A stretch of 6,219 nt of DNA from Candidatus Sumerlaeota bacterium (GCA_021772735.1 JAJFLK010000053.1:1-6219); one strand, 5' to 3'. Positions 1 to 6,005 are shown, counted from the stretch's first letter. Translations and numbers: made by a program. Notes: generated by a model not told the origin, from the sequence alone.

Positions 1-466
1 GAGGTATCCCGTTCACCTCCGGCTGTATATGGTTTCCGGCGGTGTGTCGTGGGTTCGAACGGGTCGCTGCGATCGCGGGTCAATCGTTCTTGGGGCTCAA
101 CGCGCGAGCGTGGCCAGACATCCATTTGCGGCATCGGGCGAACAGTATACTAAACTCCCGTCTATGAAAACCGTAGCCTGCTTCATTGAGCTGCCTCGTG
201 CTCACGGTGCCCCGAAGATTTACCGGACGGCTGCCGGATCGCGACTCTCGAAGGGCGACCTCCCAACAGATATGGCCGACCGTCCGGTCTGGACCGCCCC
301 GTCTGACTGCACCCGATGCGATAGACAACTCTCGCCATCGCATGTCGGGCGCTGTCGGTCAATCGTCGCGCGGTTGATTCTCGCATAGGCACGTTGCGCG
401 GCCAACGGGTATATTGATATTCGAAGCCTGCCCAGCATTTCTGATGGTCCCTCTATAGGGCAGCGC
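1..466. other. Stretch with no supportable gene
   Basis: I see no convincing gene here. Several open frames exist on both strands, the longest about 119 codons on the plus strand, but they overlap each other, lack a good ribosome binding site and give arginine- and serine-rich translations typical of chance frames in GC-rich DNA. A TATACT at 146-151 has no acceptably spaced -35 partner. The stretch may be the far side of an intergenic region or contain decayed sequence. Confidence 0.5.
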
Positions 467-639
467 AACCTCAGTGCCTGGCGTATCTTGCTCGCCGCAT
501 CCGAGAGCCTTCTACGCAAGCCCGCTCGAGCGGGCGCCCCCTTTGCCCCCGGGTTCACCCGGGGGATTTGTGGTGTGCTCTATGCAGGTTAGCGCGCTTC
601 AGCGCGACTTCCTCTCGGGGCTTCAGCCTTCAAAAACCG
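467..639 (-). repeat. Left arm of inverted REP-like hairpin cassette
   Basis: This is a chain of four short hairpins. They are a 16-nt palindrome at 520-535 (GCCCGC stem), a perfect 8-bp stem CCCCCGGG/CCCGGGGG with TTCA loop at 546-565, a CGCGC/GCGCG stem with TTCA loop at 593-606, and a GGC/GCC stem with TTCA loop extended by G-T pairs at 617-630. Read on the minus strand the loops become TGAA, and the order and spacing match the right arm (640-812). Shared unpaired sequence includes AAGTCG before and CGCTA after the third hairpin, and GCAAGAT near the outer end (485-491 here). Repeats of this style are known as REP or BIME elements and are often mobilised by REP-associated tyrosine transposases; no such transposase is in the window, so that link is inference. 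Confidence 0.8.
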
Positions 640-812
640 TCCGGGATCGTGAGGCTAAAGCCGGATCGAGAAGTCGGGCTGAAGCCCGCTATATCAGAAC
701 GGGTATGCACTTACCCCCGGGTAAACCCGGGGGCAAAAAAGCGCGCGCTAAAGACGCGCTTAATTCGCATCTGGCGTCGTCGAAGCAAGATGAGCGCCCC
801 CTCACCTCGGTT
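640..812 (+). repeat. Right arm of inverted REP-like hairpin cassette
   Basis: This is the mirror copy of the left arm, with symmetry centre near 639.5. Its hairpins are GGC-TAAA-GCC at 653-662, CGGGC-TGAA-GCCCG at 675-688, a perfect 8-bp CCCCCGGG/CCCGGGGG stem with TAAA loop at 714-733, and AAGCGCG/CGCGCTT at 739-761. The outer GCAAGAT lies at 785-791 and similarity fades after the ACCTCGGTT around 804-812. The 8-bp-stem hairpins sit at exactly mirrored coordinates and the others within a few bases. The arm ends about 95 bp upstream of the phosphatase start, so transcripts entering that gene from further upstream would carry these hairpins. Confidence 0.8.
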
Positions 813-906
813 TCCGGGATTTGATTCGCCCTTCGCATCGTTCGCTGGTAGGCTCGCCGGTTTCAAACCCGCGCGAGGGACGACGATAGAGAGGACAGAG
901 AGGTTT

Positions 907-2238
907 ATGCGTAAGCAACAATATTTCGGTTTCGTTTTGATGGCCGCAATGGCGGTATCGGGTCTGGGCTGCGCGATGCAGCAGGCCGAGACTCGCAGCG
1001 CGATCTTTTTCATCGGCGATGGCATGGGCCTGGCCCAGGTCACCGCCGCGCGGATCTATGAAGGTAACGCGCGCGATGGACGTCTGGCTTTGGATGACTT
1101 TGAGAACGTCGCGCTGGTCCGGACTCATTCGGCCAATCGGATGGTCACGGATTCGGCGGCCGCCGCGACGGCTCTCGCAACCGGCGTGAAGACCCTCTCC
1201 GGACGCGTCGGGATGGACGTCGAGGCAAACGCGCTTGAAACAATCCTGGAAAAGGCGAAACGCGCGGGGAAATCCGTCGGCGTGGTCTCGACCACATCAG
1301 TCTCGCACGCGACCCCGGCATGCTTCTATGCGCATGTCCCCGAGCGCCACGATGAACTCGGCATTTGTGCGCAGCTTATCGACCGCGCCGATGTGGACGT
1401 CGTCATGGGCGGCGGCCGGGAATACTTCATCCCCGATAGCGAAACCGACGGCGAGACGGGCAGGCCCGGCAGCCGAAGCGACGGACGCGACCTGATCGCA
1501 GAGGCCAAAGCGGCCGGGTATCGTGTCATTCATAACCAGGCCGAATTCGATACGCTCAGCGGCGAAGTCCAGGCCGGGGGAGAGCCGGGCATGATCCTCG
1601 CCCTTTTCGACTACGGCATGATGACATACGAATACGAGCGGGCCGACGACGCGTGGGGCGAGCCCTCGCTCTCCGAGATGGCCGCGCTGGCGATCGACGT
1701 GCTCAGCCGGAATCCAAAGGGCTTCTTTCTCATGGTCGAAGGTGGGCGAATCGATCACGCGTGCCATTCGAATATCGCGCACGCCGCGATTCTCGAAATG
1801 CTGGAATTCGATCGAGCGATCGGGCTCGGCGCCGAGTTCGCACGTGAGAACGGCGGGACGCTCATCGTCGTCACGGCCGATCACGAAACCGGTGGGCTTG
1901 CGATCAATGGGTACCCTGCGCTGGAGCTTTCCGGAGAAGCGATTTTCTCGGATCAATCTCTGCCCGGGGGAGGCGGGATTCTAACATTTGCCACGGGGCC
2001 GGGATTCGATCGGACCCAGCCGTATATAGAAGGCGAGAACGGCAAGCTGCCCGAAGGCGAGCTGACCCCGGCGAGTCCGGCATACCGTTCTCCCTCGGGC
2101 CGTCATTGGCGCTCGGCTTCTCACACCGGCGTGGATGTGGGCGCATGGGCGACCGGCGCCGGAAGCGAGGCCGTCCACGGAACCATGGAAAACAACGAAC
2201 TGGCGCACATCATCATCGGGGCGCTGGGTCTCGATTAA
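907..2238 (+). CDS. Alkaline phosphatase, exported, PhoA superfamily
   Basis: Hydrolyses phosphate monoesters outside the cytoplasm to release inorganic phosphate. The 443-aa product carries the family's metal and catalytic residues in order: Asp38 in IGDGMG, nucleophile Ser83 in VTDSAAAATA, His134 and Thr136 in SHATPA, Arg147 thirteen residues later as for Arg166 of E. coli PhoA, Glu278/Asp283/His287 in EGGRIDHACH, Asp325-His326 in TADHETGG, and His406 in SHTGVD. Spacing from Glu278 to His326 equals that of E. coli PhoA (E322 to H370). His134 and His284 stand where E. coli has Asp153 and Lys328, as in mammalian enzymes. I chose ATG 907 because AGAGAGG precedes it and it opens a signal sequence (residues 1 to about 22). 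Cys22 suggests a lipoprotein, but Gly rather than Leu at -3 makes the lipobox atypical. The frame stays open upstream to 568, through the hairpin repeats, which I regard as non-coding. No Pho box was recognised. Confidence 0.95.
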   Translation: MRKQQYFGFVLMAAMAVSGLGCAMQQAETRSAIFFIGDGMGLAQVTAARIYEGNARDGRLALDDFENVALVRTHSANRMVTDSAAAATALATGVKTLSGRVGMDVEANALETILEKAKRAGKSVGVVSTTSVSHATPACFYAHVPERHDELGICAQLIDRADVDVVMGGGREYFIPDSETDGETGRPGSRSDGRDLIAEAKAAGYRVIHNQAEFDTLSGEVQAGGEPGMILALFDYGMMTYEYERADDAWGEPSLSEMAALAIDVLSRNPKGFFLMVEGGRIDHACHSNIAHAAILEMLEFDRAIGLGAEFARENGGTLIVVTADHETGGLAINGYPALELSGEAIFSDQSLPGGGGILTFATGPGFDRTQPYIEGENGKLPEGELTPASPAYRSPSGRHWRSASHTGVDVGAWATGAGSEAVHGTMENNELAHIIIGALGLD

Positions 2239-2408
2239 GAATTGCGCGCAAACTCGATTTTGAATTGTCGTGAGATTCGGGAGGCGGCGGAGATAAACGC
2301 CGAGCCGTCCGGCCGCGCGCGGTCCCGATTCAGGCCGAGCTGCGCAGGACGATCAGTTGGGCGTCGGCGTCTCCGGGGCGAATCGGTTGAGTGATCTATC
2401 CGGTGCTG

Positions 2409-2428
2409 GGCCGGATCATGATTCGGCC
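2409..2428. repeat. 20-nt near-perfect palindrome between convergent genes
   Basis: GGCCG and CGGCC flank ATCATGAT, giving ten potential pairs of which only 2414/2423 is a G-T. It lies between the ends of the phosphatase and the PilZ gene, which converge. No T-run follows on either strand, so it is not a standard intrinsic terminator; a protein-binding site or a rho-independent stop of weak type is possible. Confidence 0.35.
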
Positions 2429-2499
2429 GCGGATGAACACCGGCAAGCCCAGACGCAGTGTGGAATCCGCTTCGTCCATGCGCGGTCTGAGCGGCGCGG

Positions 2500-2922
2500 C
2501 TAATCGTCGGTTCCTGTCCTCTGTTTGATTCCCAAATGACCTTTGAATTCGCGCTCGATATGGTCGGCTTCTCCCGCATCCGAGGCGTTGTAAAGCACGA
2601 GATTGCGCAAGTGAGAGAAGCTTTCCGGCCCGCAAATCTGGACGAATTCCAGAGCCATTCCGTCAGATAGAGAACGGATGACTTTGGCTTCGACGTGAAC
2701 CGCCGTCCCGGCTTCGCGTCCGCCCAGCCAGAGCGTGAGCCGGCAGCGAGACTTGGCCGAGAGTGAACTATCGCCCGAGATAAAAGCGCCTTTGAGCGAG
2801 AGGTCCTGAACGATGCAGGGCGTGAGCTCTCGCGGTTCGCCTGACGTCGCTTCGAAGTCGGCTTCAACAGACAGATTAACGCGCGTGAAATCGCGTTGGT
2901 TTTTGATCGGTTCGATTGACAT
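2500..2922 (-). CDS. PilZ-domain protein, likely c-di-GMP responsive
   Basis: A 140-aa cytoplasmic protein consisting of essentially one PilZ domain. The two c-di-GMP-binding signatures are visible: RDFTR at residues 10-14 (RxxxR) and DLSLKG at 40-45 (DxSxxG), followed by the beta-rich core ending in MALEFV. The C-terminal stretch SFSHLRNLVLYNASD is a helix-forming tail common in PilZ proteins of motile bacteria. Both motifs are complete, so ligand binding is expected; what it controls is not shown. The start ATG at 2922 is chosen over one 11 codons upstream because AAAGGAG at 2931-2937 sits 8 nt before it. It lies 134 bp downstream of cheB in the same orientation and is probably co-transcribed, suggesting a role in motility or chemosensory output (inference). 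Confidence 0.9.
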   Translation of the reverse strand: MSIEPIKNQRDFTRVNLSVEADFEATSGEPRELTPCIVQDLSLKGAFISGDSSLSAKSRCRLTLWLGGREAGTAVHVEAKVIRSLSDGMALEFVQICGPESFSHLRNLVLYNASDAGEADHIEREFKGHLGIKQRTGTDD

Positions 2923-2930
2923 CGTTCGAT

Positions 2931-2937
2931 CTCCTTT
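2931..2937 (-). promoter_or_regulatory. Ribosome binding site deciding the PilZ start
   Basis: AAAGGAG on the minus strand lies 8 nt before ATG 2922. The alternative in-frame ATG at 2955 has no comparable site, so the shorter protein is preferred. Confidence 0.8.
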
Positions 2938-3056
2938 CGATATTGCCCAAATCATGCTGCGCGGCGAGCTGGCTCATCGTACTCAAGAATCGCTGCCTTG
3001 ACCGGCTCTTCGCCCACTCTGAGGCTCACGCTTCCGGAGTCGTGGGATTGGTGTAG

Positions 3057-4166
3057 TCACGCGGCCGCCTCCCGGGAAATTTTCATGCACCGACTGCTGA
3101 TCTCCTGCGCGATCTTATCCAAAGGCAGCACGGCGTTTGCCAGACCGGCTTTGACCACATCTCCGGGCATTCCCCAGACAACGCTGGATGCTTCGTCCTG
3201 CGCGATGACGCTTCCTCCGGCTTCGCGGACGACCTGGCAGCCCCTCACCCCGTCCTGTCCCATCCCGGTCAGAATCACTCCCAGGACTTTCTCCCCGTAA
3301 ACCTGGACCACTGACCGAAACATCGGATCGACAGCAGGGCGGCACGAGTTTTCGAGCTCTCCCTGGTCCAGAGTCAGGCGCACGTCGGCGCCATCGCGGA
3401 CCACCCGCATATGGAAGTCCCCGGGGGCGATCCATAGATCGCCGGGCTGCAATGCTTCTCCGGATTTCCCTTCGCGGGCGTTGAGATCGGAACTGTGGTC
3501 CAGACGTTTGGCAAGACTTGCGGTGAACACCGCAGGCATGTGTTGGGTGACCACGATGGGCACGCCAAGATCGGGACTGAGTTTGGGAATAATCTCTGCG
3601 AGCGCATTCGGCCCGCCGGTCGAAACCCCGATCGCGACGATATCAATCTCGCCTTCGGAAATGGGAGGCAGCGTGGCAGCAGGGGCGAGCCTTGCGCGCC
3701 TCGCCGCGGGCGAAATCTTTGGGGCCGCCGCCGGCGACTTATCCGACGAGAGGCGAGATTCTGGACACAGCGCTTTGATTTTCGGCAGAAGCTCGCCGGC
3801 AACTTTGTGCTTGCCCTCGGCGACGCTTCCGACATTCGCCGGCTTGGCGACGTAGTCACTCGCGCCGAGAGCAAGGGCTTCAAGCGTTGTGGCCGCGCCG
3901 CGCTCGGTCAGCGTGCTGAACATGATGACCGGCAGGCGAATGCCGCGTTTGCGAAGCTCGGCCAGTGTCTCCAGGCCGTTCATCTCGGGCATTTCGATAT
4001 CGAGTGTCAGAATATCTGGCTTGAGCGATTCGATCTTGGAGAGCGCGATTTTCCCGTTCGCGGCGACGCCGACAACTTCGATTTCCGGATCGCTTTTCAG
4101 GATCGCCGTTACCATGCTGCGAATGACAACTGCATCGTCGACGACGAGTACTCGAATTTTTCTCAT
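3057..4166 (-). CDS. cheB: CheB chemoreceptor glutamate methylesterase/deamidase
   Basis: Removes methyl groups from, and deamidates, glutamyl sites of methyl-accepting chemoreceptors when phosphorylated by CheA, giving adaptation in chemotaxis. The 369-aa protein has the full two-domain plan. The receiver is at about residues 1-120, with acidic pair Asp10-Asp11, phosphoacceptor Asp56 in LTLDIEMPEMNG, Ser84, and Lys108 in AKP. An Ala/Pro-rich linker covers about 130-172. The methylesterase domain has catalytic Ser182 in IGVSTGGP, His209 in TQHMPAVFT and Asp305 in LTGMGQDG. All key residues are present, so the enzyme looks functional. The ATG at 4166 begins the conserved first strand, although no strong ribosome binding site precedes it. 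It follows the broken cheY by 77 bp and precedes the PilZ gene by 134 bp on the same strand. No cheR, cheA or cheW is in the window. Confidence 0.97.
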   Translation of the reverse strand: MRKIRVLVVDDAVVIRSMVTAILKSDPEIEVVGVAANGKIALSKIESLKPDILTLDIEMPEMNGLETLAELRKRGIRLPVIMFSTLTERGAATTLEALALGASDYVAKPANVGSVAEGKHKVAGELLPKIKALCPESRLSSDKSPAAAPKISPAARRARLAPAATLPPISEGEIDIVAIGVSTGGPNALAEIIPKLSPDLGVPIVVTQHMPAVFTASLAKRLDHSSDLNAREGKSGEALQPGDLWIAPGDFHMRVVRDGADVRLTLDQGELENSCRPAVDPMFRSVVQVYGEKVLGVILTGMGQDGVRGCQVVREAGGSVIAQDEASSVVWGMPGDVVKAGLANAVLPLDKIAQEISSRCMKISREAAA

Positions 4167-4243
4167 GGTCAGTGCACGCTTCGATCAGTTGGAAATAATC
4201 TCGTGGACAAAGCAGACCCTTCCCCCGCCAAGAGCACACCGAT

Positions 4244-4565
4244 TCATGCGGCCTCGGGCATGATGCCGAGCAATTGAAGCTTCTCCGAGATGACATCCTT
4301 GGTGAACGCCTTCATCACGTATTCGTTTGCTCCGGCTTCCAGAGCCTTGAGGACCTGCTCCATCTCGGTCGACAACGTAGTCATACCCATTCATGTTCGG
4401 CATATCCCAATCGACAAAGGCAAGGTCCGGAGCGCCGTATTCTTTGAGCGATGCCGGGGCTTCGACCCGATCGCCGGCCTCGCGAACTTCAAAACACGAA
4501 TCGCTGAGCATCCGGGAGAGTATTCGCCGGATAGCCCGGGAATCATCGATCGCCAGGGCTTTCAT
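4244..4565 (-). pseudogene. CheY-like response regulator, broken by internal deletion
   Basis: A single-receiver response regulator split across two frames. Residues 1-65 from ATG 4565 read as a receiver N-terminus with Asp7-Asp8, phosphoacceptor Asp52 in FVDWDMPNMNGYDYVV, and a strong AAGGAG at 4571-4576. At about 4370 the frame changes. A second frame from 4369 gives 41 codons starting TEMEQVLKALEAGANEYV, including the conserved Lys in MKAF, and ends at a TGA at 4244-4246. Together the parts total 106 residues against roughly 120-125 for intact relatives. About 18 residues (the strand with the switch Thr/Ser) are therefore gone, and the single leftover base at the joint means the lost length was not a multiple of three. 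Continued reading in the first frame gives unrelated sequence. Departures from receiver consensus such as DSCFEV (for a xGFEV form) and GDRVEAP (for GDGxEAL) fit relaxed selection. It would have been the CheY or a stand-alone regulator of the cheB operon. Confidence 0.85.
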
Positions 4566-4570
4566 GAAAG

Positions 4571-4576
4571 CTCCTT
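4571..4576 (-). promoter_or_regulatory. Ribosome binding site of the broken cheY-like gene
   Basis: AAGGAG on the minus strand is 5 nt before ATG 4565. It is intact although the gene behind it is not, so translation could still begin and yield a truncated receiver followed by out-of-frame residues. Confidence 0.7.
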
Positions 4577-4838
4577 CGAACGTTGTGGCGGGTTCACGCG
4601 TCGATATCGGGTTAAGTGCGGCTCTGCGGCCTATTGCTCGCCGAGAGTCCTCGAACCCCGCCTCACATTCCTCATCGGCTTGATGCACGACGAGATTCAC
4701 TTGATTTATGAAACTACAAAGAATGGGGGAAATTGTGTAGAATTCCGCGAGTTGAGGAATCTCGGCTTCTACAGATCGATCTGCGAGCATCCCGCGCGTG
4801 CTGAACCGGAGCCGCCGCCGGATGGATCGGTGAAATGC
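4577..4838. other. Intergenic stretch between cheY remnant and tRNA promoter
   Basis: Divergent upstream region of the minus-strand signalling cluster and the plus-strand tRNA. The frame upstream of the cheY remnant stays open on the minus strand to about 4790, but the translation resembles no receiver or known domain and the ribosome binding site is at 4571-4576, so I treat it as non-coding. It includes an AT-rich patch near 4695-4745 that could hold the promoter of the minus-strand cluster, but no -10/-35 pair there is convincing. Confidence 0.4.
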
Positions 4839-4839
4839 C

Positions 4840-4869
4840 TTGCGCCGCAGGCAGAGACTCGCCTAGGAT
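4840..4869 (+). promoter_or_regulatory. Candidate tRNA-Pro promoter
   Basis: TTGCGC at 4840-4845 and TAGGAT at 4864-4869 are separated by 18 nt. Both partly match the housekeeping sigma consensus, and transcription would start about 20 nt before the mature tRNA. The -35 match is only moderate. Confidence 0.4.
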
Positions 4870-4896
4870 CGCCACGTCCGATCACCAGGGTAGAGT

Positions 4897-4973
4897 CGGG
4901 ACGTGGCGCAGCCTGGTAGCGCACTCCCTTGGGGTGGGAGAGGTCGCTGGTTCAAATCCAGTCGTCCCGACCA
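4897..4973 (+). tRNA. tRNA-Pro (anticodon GGG)
   Basis: A full cloverleaf of 77 nt. The acceptor stem is CGGGACG (4897-4903) with CGTCCCG (4963-4969), followed by discriminator A and an encoded CCA (4971-4973). The D stem is GCGC/GCGC around a loop with GG. The anticodon stem is CTCCC/GGGAG with loop TTGGGGT and anticodon GGG at 4931-4933, reading CCC and CCU proline codons. The variable loop is AGGTC. The T stem is GCTGG/CCAGT, with one G-T pair, around TTCAAAT. It stands alone, transcribed away from the chemotaxis cluster, and sits where base composition changes, a frequent integration site for mobile DNA. Confidence 0.97.
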
Positions 4974-4994
4974 TTTTGATCTTCTGAAAAACTC

Positions 4995-5023
4995 CTGTAA
5001 CCCGTGTGGTTTCAGTGGTTTTT
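4995..5023 (+). terminator. Hairpin terminator after tRNA-Pro
   Basis: CTG-T-AACC (4995-5002) pairs with GGTT-T-CAG (5008-5015) around loop CGTGT, with one T-T mismatch. Then come TG and GTTTTT (5018-5023), which can in turn pair with AAAAAC at 4987-4992. It begins 22 nt after the tRNA CCA. Because A-runs and T-runs flank it symmetrically, it could act on both strands; it also overlaps the stop codon of the short minus-strand ORF ending at 5012. Confidence 0.5.
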
Positions 5024-5191
5024 CATTTGTCTGAGGGGCTCTGAGGTCGGGTCCATTTCGATGATTCGTGCCACTTTCGTGCCATTTGGGGCATCGAGCC
5101 GGTCGATTAGGTCGTCGGTCTTCGCCACGACCTGCTCCCTAAAGACCGCATCCATTCGAGACTTTTTGTCTCCAATGTAGGGCCTTTCCAT
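5012..5191 (-). CDS. Short ORF of unknown function, 59 aa
   Basis: Not recognised. The 59-residue translation begins MERPYIGDKKSRMDAV, is charged throughout, and has a plausible amphipathic helix at DAVFREQVVAKTDDLIDRL (residues 14-32). It then runs through NGTKVARIIEMDP to a stop inside the terminator hairpin. There is no membrane segment or signal peptide. Only a weak AGGG precedes the ATG. The start codon lies in the loop of a 7-bp hairpin (GTAGGGC/GCCCTAC, 5177-5207). An 11-nt direct repeat TCCATTCGAGA (5151-5161 and 5187-5197, 36 bp apart, hence in frame) encodes the SRM seen twice around the start. Its position facing a tRNA 3' end is where integrase genes often end, so it could be the C-terminal remnant of a recombinase, but no catalytic motif remains to show it. 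It may also be non-coding. Confidence 0.35.
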   Translation of the reverse strand: MERPYIGDKKSRMDAVFREQVVAKTDDLIDRLDAPNGTKVARIIEMDPTSEPLRQMKNH

Positions 5192-5207
5192 TCGAGAAGA
5201 GCCCTAC
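5177..5207. repeat. 7-bp stem-loop enclosing the short ORF's start codon
   Basis: GTAGGGC (5177-5183) and GCCCTAC (5201-5207) pair perfectly around a 17-nt loop that contains the ATG of the 59-aa ORF (5189-5191 on the plus strand). A smaller hairpin, GAGAC-TTTTT-GTCTC, lies at 5158-5172. Confidence 0.4.
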
Positions 5208-5311
5208 GAAAAACCTACCGATTGCGCAGCATCGAACACAGACGAAGGGCTTGCCTCCGTTCTCATATCCGAAAAATTTCAGCCGAACCGATCCTCACCC
5301 TGTTCGGTCCC

Positions 5312-6001
5312 TCATCGCTTCCTAATTGCAAACGAAAGATGCCGACTCGGTTCGTGCGTCAGATAGACGAACTCCCAATCGTTTTGCTTACAAAATTCGT
5401 TCACTGGGTTCACCACGCCGTAGGCAACTCCGACGAAAACATTCCCCTGCGTATAATCGTGTCCAGCGATCATTCCACCCTCCACCTTCACTTTCCTCCG
5501 CCCCAATTCGAGCTCCCGAGTAGTCGTCTCGTGGTCATGCGTCGTGTCGATATACATACAGTCCAGACTGTGGTCCTCCATGCTCTCTAACCCTCGAAAG
5601 GAATCAGTCCGGTGTATCTGCACCCGACCGACTTCAATCTCTGATTCGAATCTCTTTAGCACCGCATTATATTTCGCATCTCCATATCGAGAGCTGTCCC
5701 ACGGATCGACCAGATGAAGTATTCGCGGCCTGATCCGTTCCAGGATCGCCGAGGAAAAACTCCCCTCATCCACGCCCAACTCCATCACAACGCCCCCGAT
5801 GGGCATCGCTGACAGCATCAAATAGCGATTCGAGAACAACTTGCAGTTATCGAGCAGTTCTTGAGGCACTGCGACATAGCCCGATCGCCCAAGCGCCTCG
5901 CGCTGGATCTCGGGTTCTTGCCGATTGATGTATCGACCAAGGCGAGCCAAGACCGACTTCGGAACGAGCCGATCGATCATTGCTTCCAATATCTTAGCCA
6001 C
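5312..6001 (-). CDS. Class I SAM-dependent methyltransferase, Methyltransf_24 type
   Basis: Predicted soluble 229-aa methyltransferase that transfers a methyl group from S-adenosylmethionine; the acceptor is unknown. Motif I is VMELGVDEGSFS with Glu74, Gly76 and Gly80. The acidic residue ending strand 2 is Asp99 in LHLVDPWD. A later strand and helix read CMYIDTTHDHETTTRELEL (about 148-166), then KVEGGMIAGHDY (172-183), the layout of the Methyltransf_24 family whose members often act on sugars or natural products. The usual D-G-x-H-x-Y block is D-T-T-H-D-H here, an uncommon form. The GTG start at 6001 is preferred because GGAGG at 6006-6010 is 4 nt upstream; an ATG seven codons later is an alternative. 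Part of the gene is much less GC-rich than the phosphatase or cheB, suggesting a different origin. No glycosyltransferase or biosynthetic partner is visible. Confidence 0.85.
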   Translation of the reverse strand: MAKILEAMIDRLVPKSVLARLGRYINRQEPEIQREALGRSGYVAVPQELLDNCKLFSNRYLMLSAMPIGGVVMELGVDEGSFSSAILERIRPRILHLVDPWDSSRYGDAKYNAVLKRFESEIEVGRVQIHRTDSFRGLESMEDHSLDCMYIDTTHDHETTTRELELGRRKVKVEGGMIAGHDYTQGNVFVGVAYGVVNPVNEFCKQNDWEFVYLTHEPSRHLSFAIRKR

Positions 6002-6005
6002 GTGG

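Noticed and set aside
51..60. GGGTTCGAAC resembling a tRNA T-loop
   Set aside because: The flanking bases do not form a T stem, and no acceptor or anticodon arm can be built around it.
29..388. 119-codon open frame on the plus strand
   Set aside because: No ribosome binding site, no recognisable domain, and competing frames of similar quality on the other strand.
520..761. Hairpin series as a CRISPR array
   Set aside because: The units differ in sequence and stem, reverse orientation at the centre and have no regular repeat-spacer lengths.
739..770. Hairpin at 739-761 as an intrinsic terminator
   Set aside because: Only TTAATT follows the stem, and the structure is explained as the last hairpin of the repeat cassette.
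568..906. Upstream extension of the phosphatase frame
   Set aside because: It runs through the hairpin repeats, gives basic low-quality sequence and would bury the signal peptide that begins at 907.
3495..4277. Long plus-strand frame opposite cheB
   Set aside because: It is a shadow of the strongly conserved cheB on the other strand, with no motif of its own.
4695..4745. Promoter for the minus-strand cheY-cheB-pilZ cluster
   Set aside because: The patch is AT-rich, but no -35/-10 pair with acceptable match and spacing was found.
4290..4919. 209-codon plus-strand frame over the cheY remnant and the tRNA
   Set aside because: It runs into the tRNA gene and mirrors the receiver gene; there is no start signal or domain.
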